This document shows, one piece after another, positions 25,245-31,726 of a stretch of 31,726 nucleotides of DNA (the first letter of the stretch is position 1; each line of letters starts with the position of its first letter). The stretch is from the NCBI GenBank assembly GCA_030667645.1, contig DAOUVM010000001.1, forward strand, positions 1 to 31,726. The letters run 5' to 3'. Origin of the DNA: Ardenticatenales bacterium (GTDB lineage Bacteria > Chloroflexota > Anaerolineae > Promineifilales > UBA4811). The position numbers were made by a program, and so were the translations under genes. The notes beneath the pieces were generated by a model. The model was given only the letters and a program-made list of their open reading frames with translations. It made no database searches and was not told the origin of the DNA.

Positions 25245-26930
25245 TCAAGGTTTGGGCATGCTCTTCAGGGCCCCATAGGCGGCCCGAGGGCTCCAATCCG
25301 GCCGGACGAGCCCCCAGTAGCACTGCTCAGCGCCTGCGCCAGCGACGGGACAAAAGTTCAGGTTCCAGACAAACATCACGCCCATATAGCCGCCTGATCG
25401 CGCCAGCGAGAACGCCTCCGTCAAATAGTCGGCCTGATCCGCTTCCGAGTTGTAGGCAACAAACTCATAGCCCGGCCGTGCTCCGCCCGCGAGCCCATCC
25501 AGCGAGCCCCATCCAAACTCAGTCGCCCACAATCGGGCACCCTGGTCGCCCCAGCGGACCATGATGTTCCAATAGTCCTCTATGGTGTGCCTGAAGAAAA
25601 AGCTGGGATGATCATTGTGACTCGGGACATCTGGCTCCTGACGGCAGCAGTATATGCTGGCTTGGTTGGCCCATCCGTTTGGATGAGCGCCAATCGCATC
25701 GGAGACATTCTTTAGCCCGGCCGCGTACATTGCATCGAGATAGACGCGATCGTCAATGGCGGTCACGCCATCGTTCCAGCCGGTGGGGGCCGGCGCCCCG
25801 CTGACCACGACCGCCCCCGGATCAGCCGCCTTGACCGCGTTATAGGCCCCAGCCAAGAGCTCAATGTAGAGAGATGCGCTGAGCTGCTGACCGTTCCATT
25901 CCCGACGCAGGTTCTGCTCGTTCCATATCTCGTATGCATCCACCCGGCCGGCGTAGCGAGCGGCCAGAGCGCCGACAAAGGTCCAATAGTCATGATAGCT
26001 CAACGGCGGGCCGTCTTCTTCCATGGAGGATCGCGCCCAGGCCGGCGCCTTGACGACGCTGAACAGCAACCGCAGCCCATGGGCATCGGCCGCGTTGACC
26101 ATGGCGTCCAACTCGCTCCATTGGATCCGACCCGGCACGGGCTCGAACACTTTCCATTCGATCTGCTGCTTGACCCAGCTCAGCCCAAGGTCATTCACTG
26201 CCCCCAGGACCTGGCTCATATCCTGCCCCGGCAGATGGACCTGAATTCCATACCCAAACCCAGCGTCCGGCGATGGCGGCGGAGATGGAGAAGGAGAAGG
26301 GGGAGCCGGCGCCGGATCGCCCTGACCTGGAATCCACAATTGCTGCCCCACAGCTATCAGATTAGGGTTGGCAAGGTCATTTGCGCTGATGATGAGCGAC
26401 ACGGTGGCGCCATACCGTGCGGCTATTCGGAACAGAGTATCGCCTACCTGCACCGAGTAGTAGAAACCTTCCCCCGGTTCGGGAGCGGGAGAAGGCGACG
26501 GCAAAGGCTCCTGCACACCAGGGATGAACAACTGCTGTCCCGGGAAGATGAGAGCTGGATTGACAATCCCATTGGCCTGGGCAACGAGCGCCGAGGAGAC
26601 GCCAAACCTCCGGGAAATGCTGAACAGCGTGTCACCGCCCATCACTGTGTAGTAGCTTCCATCACCAGCAGGAGGGGGGGGGGCGGGAGTTGGCTCCACT
26701 CCTGCTGGCATGACCAGCGGCTGGCCGGCATGGATGGTATAGCTGGTCAGCCCGTTGGCCTGCATGATCTCCGCGACGGTTGTAGAGTAGCGGCGCGCAA
26801 TGCTGTAAAGCGTATCGCCTGCCTGCACAACATAGACGATCTCATCGGCCGTGGCAGGCGTCACCCACAGGAACAGAACCAGGAACACCAACAGCACACT
26901 CACCCTGACAGCCAGCCTGGAAACGCGCAT
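25245..26930 (-). CDS. Secreted triple-LysM glycoside hydrolase-like protein
   Basis: 561 residues from ATG 26930, with AAGGAG seven bases upstream. Seen: a signal peptide ending near ATA-DE (about residue 28); three LysM domains (about 31-76, 92-137, 157-201) separated by Pro/Ser linkers; and a C-terminal TIM-barrel glycosidase-like domain (about 225-558). In it, EIWNEQN (Glu338) and LWATEFGWGS (Glu471) stand where GH-A clan enzymes (GH5/GH39-like) have the acid/base and the nucleophile. LysM binds N-acetylglucosamine-containing polymers such as peptidoglycan, so the enzyme would be held on the cell wall. The substrate cannot be read. A C10 run in the first linker (26674-26683) lies within the coding frame. 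Confidence 0.9.
   Translation of the reverse strand: MRVSRLAVRVSVLLVFLVLFLWVTPATADEIVYVVQAGDTLYSIARRYSTTVAEIMQANGLTSYTIHAGQPLVMPAGVEPTPAPPPPAGDGSYYTVMGGDTLFSISRRFGVSSALVAQANGIVNPALIFPGQQLFIPGVQEPLPSPSPAPEPGEGFYYSVQVGDTLFRIAARYGATVSLIISANDLANPNLIAVGQQLWIPGQGDPAPAPPSPSPSPPPSPDAGFGYGIQVHLPGQDMSQVLGAVNDLGLSWVKQQIEWKVFEPVPGRIQWSELDAMVNAADAHGLRLLFSVVKAPAWARSSMEEDGPPLSYHDYWTFVGALAARYAGRVDAYEIWNEQNLRREWNGQQLSASLYIELLAGAYNAVKAADPGAVVVSGAPAPTGWNDGVTAIDDRVYLDAMYAAGLKNVSDAIGAHPNGWANQASIYCCRQEPDVPSHNDHPSFFFRHTIEDYWNIMVRWGDQGARLWATEFGWGSLDGLAGGARPGYEFVAYNSEADQADYLTEAFSLARSGGYMGVMFVWNLNFCPVAGAGAEQCYWGLVRPDWSPRAAYGALKSMPKP
26674..26683 (-). repeat. C10 homopolymer inside the LysM glycosidase gene
   Basis: Ten consecutive C on the coding strand encode part of the Pro linker (about residues 83-87) between LysM1 and LysM2. 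Gain or loss of one base would shift the frame and remove two LysM domains and the catalytic domain. In this assembly the frame is intact. Confidence 0.85.
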
Positions 26931-27459
26931 GTCACGCTCCTTCGATTCAACGTCCGGCAGCAATCCAATGACCCCGACTGCGGCAATTCAGCTCTTCTCG
27001 GAACAGACAGTGTGTTCGGGGAGAGCTACTTTCGCTGAGCAGCCATTACTCTCTCCATTTCTCACTTTCGTGGACGTTCAGAGGTGTCATTGAAGCGGCG
27101 CTCGTGCCCGAGTGTCCGAACTTCTGAACCGTCATCCAAATGATACCCGAGTTGACTGGAAAGACCAACCTTCACAGGCTTGACATCAACAAGTCAAATC
27201 CTTCTCAGCGAAGAAGTAGGAGTGTGGAAACACAAGCGCGGCCGCGTCTCCTCTGCAATTCCGTAGCTACAGAAGAAAGGGTGGCAGAGGAGGGTCGCCG
27301 CAGCCCCTTTTTCAACACGCTCAGATGAGAGTGATTATCCCTCGGAATGTTGTCCGACACTCGTGGAAATTTGCTTTGACCTGTTCCAGGCAGCGGGGTA
27401 TAATCTCGCTTCGCATACCAGGAGGAGCTCTCGACCGACGACCGGAGACTGCACGCAGC
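26931..27459. other. Divergent intergenic region
   Basis: About 530 bases between the divergent LysM glycosidase and Ser/Thr kinase genes. It holds the kinase promoter (27376-27404) and, at 27418-27426, AGGAGGAG with no NTG start within reach after it. A small inverted repeat TTGAC/GTCAA lies near 27180-27200. I found no clear promoter for the minus-strand gene. The open frames inside do not resemble proteins. Confidence 0.5.
27376..27404 (+). promoter_or_regulatory. Sigma70-type promoter for the Ser/Thr kinase
   Basis: TTGACC (27376-27381), a 17-base spacer and a perfect TATAAT (27399-27404). Transcription would begin near 27411, leaving a leader of about 49 bases before ATG 27460. This excludes the upstream in-frame start at 27325. 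Confidence 0.8.
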
Positions 27460-29301
27460 ATGACACAATCGCTCATCGGCAAAACCATCGACAGGTACCA
27501 GGTCTTGGAGCACCTCGGGCGGGGCGGGATGGCCGAAGTCTACAAAGCGTACCAACCGACGTTAGACCGGTACGTGGCCATCAAGCTGATGCACTCTTTT
27601 CTGGCAGATGACCCCGACTTTTTAGGCCGCTTTCAGCGAGAAGCAAAAGCAGTTGCCAGTCTGCGTCATTCCAACATCGTGCGGGTGTACGATTTTGATG
27701 TGGCAGATGGCCTCTACTACATGGTGATGGAGTTCATTGATGGCCACACTTTGAAGGCGAGGCTGTTCGAGCTGGCAGCAGAGGGCGACCTGCTGCCGAG
27801 AGAGGAGGTCCTGCAGATCACGGCCGCCGTGGCTTCCGCGCTTGCCTATGCGCATCGACGAGACATGGTCCACCGGGATATCAAGCCGGCCAACGTAATG
27901 ATCAACAGGGATGGTCAGGTGATCCTGACCGACTTTGGGATCGCAAAGATCCTCAGCGGCCCTCAGTTCACTGCGAGTGGCGCCATGCTTGGCACGCCTG
28001 CGTACATGTCGCCGGAACAGGGATTGGGGGAGCCCGGAGATGCGCGAAGCGACATCTATGCGCTGGGCGTAATGTTGTTCCAGATGGTAACGGGCCAGCT
28101 TCCCTTCGACGCCGATACACCGCTGGCGATCGTTCTTAAACACGTCAATGATCCATTGCCGATCCCCAGCCAGATCAACCCCAGCCTGCCAGCGGAGATC
28201 GAACGCGCCATTCTCAAGGCGATGGCCAAGGATCCGGAACACCGCTTCCAGACGGCTGAGGAATTCATAGAACATCTGGAACGCTCAAAGACGAGTTTGC
28301 CTGGGGCGGATACCGTGGTGGCAGCCACCCGGCCGGGGCAGCCGGCAAACGTGCAGGGCGCCACCGTCGTTGCCCCACGCGCTGGGGCCAGGCCGACCGT
28401 CGCCCAACCCCGTGCCAGGGCGGGCGGGGCGAAACCATGGCCGTGGTTGGTTGGGCTGGGAGCCATTTCGCTGGTGGCAATCGTTGCAGTCCTGGGCATG
28501 TTGGGCGTTTTCGAGTTTGGAACCGGGACCGCTACTCCCACTGCAACTCTGATGGTGGCCGTTGCCCCCACGATAGAAGCTACCACACCCCCACCGACCT
28601 CCACGCCCAGCCGTACTGCAGAACCAGAGGCAACGCCGATCGATCCCATTGACGCAGCGTCAACAGCGCTGGCGCGGCAGTTTGCCACCTTGACGGCACA
28701 GGCGCCGACCCTGCCGCCGCCCACTGCCACCAGCACACAGACACCAACGCCAACCCCAACCGCGACTCATTCACCCACTCCTCTGCCCACTCCGACGGCA
28801 GCCTGCGACTATGCCTACGAGATGGTGGCGTATTATGTATATGACAATCCGGGCAGCTATGACGAGACACGGGGGCGAACCGTTGCTCCCTCTGGCACCC
28901 AGTTCCCATTTTCGGTCCAGATTCTGAACCAGAGCACGTGTTCGTGGCCGGAGGACAGCCAGTTGGTGCTGGTGAGCGGAAACGCGCTGGAAGCAGAAAC
29001 TGCCATCAGCGCCGGGGGCGAGACCGATCCAGGCGCCACGGCCGAGTTTTCCACCAGAATGAGATCGGGGGACGAAGCTGGCCTGATGACCAGCGTCTGG
29101 GCAGTGGAGATCGCGACGGGTGCACCCATTGGCGACCCCTTGGAGATCAATGTCCTGGTGTATGAGCCGGCCACCCCTACGCCGTACGTCGCTCCTCAGC
29201 CAACAGCCACTCCCTCCCCCGAGGCGGAAGCAGGTCCGATTGAGTTCAATCATTTGTTCGTGACTGCGAGTACGCCGGGGACCAGTGGCGATGTTGGATG
29301 A
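27460..29301 (+). CDS. Membrane Ser/Thr protein kinase (PknB-like), C-terminus frameshifted
   Basis: 613 residues as read. The kinase domain (about 12-275) is complete: glycine loop LGRGGMAEVY, Lys42 in VAIK, Glu61, catalytic Asp140 in HRDIKPAN, Asp158 in DFG and GTPAYMSPEQ. A juxtamembrane stretch, one membrane helix (about 329-351) and a Thr/Pro-rich stalk follow. The outer part (about 447-570) is an NBR1-type Ig-like domain (FPFSVQILNQSTCSWPEDSQLVL). Known: such kinases sense envelope cues through their outer part and phosphorylate cytoplasmic targets. After a second Thr/Pro stalk the frame ends at 29301, yet the next frame continues with a plausible domain to 29528. The start is ATG 27460 (MTQSLIGKTIDRYQ) with GGAG 12 bases upstream; a stronger AGGAGGAG further up has no start codon. 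Confidence 0.93.
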   Translation: MTQSLIGKTIDRYQVLEHLGRGGMAEVYKAYQPTLDRYVAIKLMHSFLADDPDFLGRFQREAKAVASLRHSNIVRVYDFDVADGLYYMVMEFIDGHTLKARLFELAAEGDLLPREEVLQITAAVASALAYAHRRDMVHRDIKPANVMINRDGQVILTDFGIAKILSGPQFTASGAMLGTPAYMSPEQGLGEPGDARSDIYALGVMLFQMVTGQLPFDADTPLAIVLKHVNDPLPIPSQINPSLPAEIERAILKAMAKDPEHRFQTAEEFIEHLERSKTSLPGADTVVAATRPGQPANVQGATVVAPRAGARPTVAQPRARAGGAKPWPWLVGLGAISLVAIVAVLGMLGVFEFGTGTATPTATLMVAVAPTIEATTPPPTSTPSRTAEPEATPIDPIDAASTALARQFATLTAQAPTLPPPTATSTQTPTPTPTATHSPTPLPTPTAACDYAYEMVAYYVYDNPGSYDETRGRTVAPSGTQFPFSVQILNQSTCSWPEDSQLVLVSGNALEAETAISAGGETDPGATAEFSTRMRSGDEAGLMTSVWAVEIATGAPIGDPLEINVLVYEPATPTPYVAPQPTATPSPEAEAGPIEFNHLFVTASTPGTSGDVG

Positions 29302-29528
29302 CCCTGACTCCATATGGCGGAGTCGGCCAACCCTACACCTTTTTCATTTTCGATGCCGATCAGCCTTCCCGCTACTATGGCGGCAATCAGGATCACCTCA
29401 TACAATCCCGGCGCTGTTTTCTCTGGATACACGAGATCAAGCTCCAAGATGACGCCGGGAACTCTATAAGCAAGAATATCTCGGTCTCACCCCACGATCT
29501 TTTCCCTGGAGGATGTACGGAACCCTGA
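29262..29528 (+). pseudogene. Displaced C-terminal domain of the Ser/Thr kinase
   Basis: Shifted one frame from the kinase, codons from 29262 read DCEYAGDQWRC, then WMTLTPYGGVGQPYTFFIFD, and end in LFPGGCTEP before TGA at 29526-29528. It has four cysteines in two likely pairs, aromatic beta-strand patterns and no stop within. It looks like a further extracellular beta domain. One added base around 29244-29262 (for example a G in TTCGTGACTGC) would join it to the kinase for a product of about 702 residues. The stop at 29241-29243 in this frame limits how far upstream it could extend. It is either a real mutation, an assembly error or a recoding site. Confidence 0.7.
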
Positions 29529-29580
29529 TCTGGGTGCCCAGAGGAATGATGGGGAGATCAACTGCTCCGATCATGGGGGG

Positions 29581-29611
29581 TTGACCTGGCACACTTTGTG
29601 CACTGGATAGT
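29581..29611 (+). promoter_or_regulatory. Possible promoter with a dyad in its spacer
   Basis: TTGACC (29581-29586) and GATAGT (29606-29611) are 19 bases apart, which is long. The spacer holds the inverted repeat GCACA CTT TGTGC (29589-29601). It could drive the membrane protein gene at 29659 under control of a DNA-binding protein. The match is weak. Confidence 0.3.
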
Positions 29612-29658
29612 GGTATCGCGCGACTCTAGCGCGGTGCTAGTTGATAGGTGAGGACACT

Positions 29659-30699
29659 ATGAATCTGTTCAACGAGCGTCCACTCGTGGCCGGCCTGGTC
29701 ATTGGCCTCGTGATTGGCATTCTGGTAGGCTGGCTGGGGCTTGGCTGGGGAATATGGCCGGTCGAGTGGACAGACGCCAGCCCAGCACTGCTACGAGATG
29801 ATTTCCGGTCCGACTATGTCAAGATGACGGCCGATCAGTATGTCCGCTCCCGGGACGTCAACGAAGCAAAGAACCGAATGATGGATTGGCATGAAGGTGC
29901 GCCCGAGTACACTTGCTCCCTGGCAAACGATACGCCGGTGGGAACAGTGGCAAGGATGAACCTGCTGGAACTGGCTCAGGTTCTGCAGCCTGGCATTTCG
30001 TGCGACAACATAACGGCGGCTGCTCCCGTCGAGGATCCAGGGCAATCACTCATCGGGAAGCTGGGCATACTCTGCGGGGCCCTCTTGCTGGCACTGGCGT
30101 TGGCCGGAGGCACCTTCTACCTCGTGTATCTGCGCGGGGGGCGAAAGGAGCAGACCGGTCAACTTCCCACTGACGAGCCGGCGGCTTCATTAGGCGCTGC
30201 TTCGGGGCGCACGATACCGCTGGCGCAATTCCCGACCGAGTACAATATCGGACACGACACCTATGATGATTCCTTTAGCATTGAAACCGCCACTGGAGAA
30301 TTTCTGGGCGAATGCGGATTGGGAATCTCTGAAACCATCGCGGCAGGCGACCCCAAGAAGGTCACTGCTTTTGAGGTATGGCTGTTTGACAAGAATGACA
30401 TCCGCACGATCACCAAGGTGATCATGAGCGATCACGCCTACCACGATGATGCGCTCAGGGCAAAGCTGGCTCCCAAAGGAGAGGCGGGGTTGGCCAAACC
30501 CGGGGATACTGTGGTGCTGGAGACAGCATCGCTCATTGTCAATGCCCGCATCGTTGAAATGGAGTACGGAACCGGTGAGCTTCCGCCGCAGAGCCATTTT
30601 GACCGACTGGTGGTCGAACTCGCCGCCTGGGCCAAAGAGGGCGAGGAGCCGGCCGAAGGCGACCTGAGCGGCTCGGGTGAGAATGAATCCTCGCTCTAA
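29659..30699 (+). CDS. Uncharacterised two-TM membrane protein
   Basis: 346 residues from ATG 29659, preceded by GGTGAGG; a TTG at 29641 is in frame but less likely. Seen: a glycine-rich N-terminal membrane helix (about 9-33), an outer loop of about 100 residues with a cysteine pair (YTCSLAND, GISCDNI), a second membrane helix (about 130-158), then a cytoplasmic basic stretch and a C-terminal domain (about 180-325). The latter has alternating beta-strand patterns (YNIGHDTYDDSFSIET, AFEVWLFDKNDIRTITKVIM) and an acidic tail. I recognise no family. It follows the Ser/Thr kinase gene and ends in a strong terminator, so it could be a partner or target of that kinase (inference only). Confidence 0.85.
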   Translation: MNLFNERPLVAGLVIGLVIGILVGWLGLGWGIWPVEWTDASPALLRDDFRSDYVKMTADQYVRSRDVNEAKNRMMDWHEGAPEYTCSLANDTPVGTVARMNLLELAQVLQPGISCDNITAAAPVEDPGQSLIGKLGILCGALLLALALAGGTFYLVYLRGGRKEQTGQLPTDEPAASLGAASGRTIPLAQFPTEYNIGHDTYDDSFSIETATGEFLGECGLGISETIAAGDPKKVTAFEVWLFDKNDIRTITKVIMSDHAYHDDALRAKLAPKGEAGLAKPGDTVVLETASLIVNARIVEMEYGTGELPPQSHFDRLVVELAAWAKEGEEPAEGDLSGSGENESSL

Positions 30700-30730
30700 C
30701 CCAGGCGCCAACTCGATTAATGATGGAGGA

Positions 30731-30758
30731 CCCCGATGCCAAGGCATCGGGGTTTTTT
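30731..30758 (+). terminator. Rho-independent terminator
   Basis: CCCCGATGCC AA GGCATCGGGG forms a perfect ten-base-pair stem followed by TTTTTT (30753-30758), 31 bases after the stop codon of the two-TM protein gene. It closes that transcript before the LysM gene. Confidence 0.93.
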
Positions 30759-30819
30759 GAACCAGAATTACCGATAGGGGACGTATCAGAAGCGTTTCCG
30801 GCGTTCGGCAGGACGGACC

Positions 30820-31338
30820 ATGCAGGAGAGATCACAAAGCACGGCAATCGGAGTGTTGATTCTTGCTGTTCTCGCGGCCATGATGGCCTGGTACTGGCCA
30901 AGACAAGAGTCGCGGGGCGAGGCGTCCCCCGCAGCTCCAGAGCGGCCGATCACCACGGAGGCACCGGCGCCGGCCAGCCCTATCGCCACCCTGGAGCCCG
31001 CCACCCCTACTCTATTGGTGGGCGCGGCACTGGTCATGTGGGAGCCGCACCTGGTTGAACCGGGGGAGACGATTCAATCGATTGCGAATCAGCACGGCAC
31101 ACCGATCGCCCTGCTGGCAGTTTATCTGACAGTCGATGATCTGACGCCGGGAAACCTGATTGAGGTCCCGGTACCCAACCCGGCCGTGTGTCCTTCCCGC
31201 AGAGTCCACGTGGTAGAATCAAGCGAGACATTGTACAGCATCTCTCAACGGTACAACGTGACCATCGAAGCGATTATGGAGACCAATTCGTGGACGGAGA
31301 GCTTGATCAGAGCCGGGGACGTGCTTTGCATCCCGTGA
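30820..31338 (+). CDS. Small membrane-anchored LysM protein
   Basis: 172 residues. Seen: an N-terminal membrane anchor (about 8-25), a Pro/Ala/Thr-rich stalk (about 30-65), and two LysM domains. The first (about 76-118, HLVEPGETIQSIANQHG) is divergent, and the second (about 127-172, HVVESSETLYSISQRYNVTIEAI) is standard. LysM binds N-acetylglucosamine-containing glycans, so this would tie the membrane to the wall or act as an adaptor. There is no catalytic domain. An AGGA site stands eight bases before the ATG. It follows a strong terminator and so needs its own promoter, which I could not identify with confidence. Confidence 0.88.
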   Translation: MQERSQSTAIGVLILAVLAAMMAWYWPRQESRGEASPAAPERPITTEAPAPASPIATLEPATPTLLVGAALVMWEPHLVEPGETIQSIANQHGTPIALLAVYLTVDDLTPGNLIEVPVPNPAVCPSRRVHVVESSETLYSISQRYNVTIEAIMETNSWTESLIRAGDVLCIP

Positions 31339-31641
31339 GATGCCGCTCGACGACCGGCGTGATGCCTCTCAAGCATGCATCCCAGATGCCCGCCGGGCGT
31401 GTTTGTGACCGAATGCGATGATGGACCCATGATTCAATAGGTAGGTTCGCACCGCGAGGTCATCAAAGCGGCCATGAGCGCCAGTGATGAGGATAAATCC
31501 TGTCTGCCAATCCCCGCCATCAAGCAGCCCGCGATGACGCAGTCGAACCACCCTGGAGCGAGCGGAACATGGCTCCACAGATGCGATGCCGAAGAGAGCA
31601 GCCGTCTGAAACAGTACCGAAACGGGGCGCAGAGCCGATCC
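31339..31641. other. Intergenic region before queA
   Basis: 303 bases with no recognised gene, RNA or promoter. Short open frames on the minus strand (31369-31578, 31434-31643) give translations unlike any family I know and overlap each other in different frames. Confidence 0.4.
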
Positions 31642-31726
31642 ATGAAAACCGCTGACTTTTGCTATGACTTGCCGCCCGAATACGTCGCCCAGACCCCGGT
31701 AGAGCCGCGCGACAGCGCCAAGCTGA
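31642..31726 (+). CDS. queA: tRNA ribosyltransferase-isomerase QueA (5' end only)
   Basis: The last 85 bases encode MKTADFCYDLPPEYVAQTPV and then EPRDSAKL, cut by the window edge. The pattern DFxYxLPPExxAQxPxEPRDxxxL is the standard N-terminus of S-adenosylmethionine:tRNA ribosyltransferase-isomerase. This enzyme transfers and rearranges the ribosyl part of SAM onto preQ1 in tRNA to form epoxyqueuosine. Only 28 codons are visible, but the motif is distinctive. No clear ribosome-binding site was seen before the ATG. Confidence 0.85.
   Translation, partial: MKTADFCYDLPPEYVAQTPVEPRDSAKL

Noticed and set aside
25992..27038. Plus-strand open frame opposite the LysM glycosidase
   Set aside because: Antisense to recognised LysM and glycosidase domains.
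1..31726. tRNA, rRNA, CRISPR arrays and insertion sequences
   Set aside because: Gaps were read on both strands; no cloverleaf, repeat-spacer pattern, transposase motif or terminal inverted repeats were found.

Overview
The window is high-GC bacterial chromosome. The gene content suggests a member of the Chloroflexota (Anaerolineae-like). It combines Tad-type secretion ATPase genes, membrane glycosyltransferases with an N-terminal beta-rich exodomain, a Ser/Thr kinase whose outer part carries NBR1-type Ig-like and Thr/Pro-rich segments instead of PASTA repeats, LysM proteins, and DegS/DegU-like regulators. The phylum is inferred from this style of genes; no rRNA or other marker is present. 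I saw no tRNA, rRNA, CRISPR array, transposase or phage gene.

Layout. (1) 1-6300, minus strand: folC, mutS and a polytopic glycosyltransferase-like protein that runs off the left edge, served by a promoter at 6358-6385. (2) 6408-9475, plus strand: a promoter, a membrane-anchored protein with FlgD-like repeats and two family 2 glycosyltransferases, tightly packed or overlapping. (3) 9472-10075: an HNH endonuclease gene with its own promoter. (4) 10092-19202, minus strand: nine co-directional genes behind one good promoter. They are cpaB, receiver-fused cpaE/tadZ, tadA, tadB, tadC, then comF, long-form hpf, a nucleotidyltransferase-like gene and a low-molecular-weight phosphatase. No Flp pilin, TadE/F or prepilin peptidase is present. 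(5) 19695-21557, minus strand: a soluble DegS-like kinase and a NarL/DegU-like regulator with a structured leader. (6) 21685-24929: a second GT-C-like membrane protein, a GNAT acetyltransferase and a YhhN-family lysoplasmalogenase. (7) 25245-31338: an envelope block with a triple-LysM glycosidase, the Ser/Thr kinase, an unknown two-TM protein and a small LysM protein. (8) 31642-end: the first codons of queA.

The main theme is the cell surface: glycan synthesis (regions 1, 2, 6), pilus assembly (region 4), signalling (region 5) and envelope-binding or sensing proteins (region 7). Housekeeping genes (mutS, folC, hpf, queA) are mixed in. Four points stand out. The Ser/Thr kinase appears to have lost its last extracellular domain to a one-base frameshift near 29244-29262; the domain is still intact in the next frame. 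The LysM glycosidase carries a ten-base homopolymer in its coding sequence. The pilus ATPase TadZ has a complete receiver domain beside a two-component pair. The response regulator leader can pair with its own ribosome-binding site.
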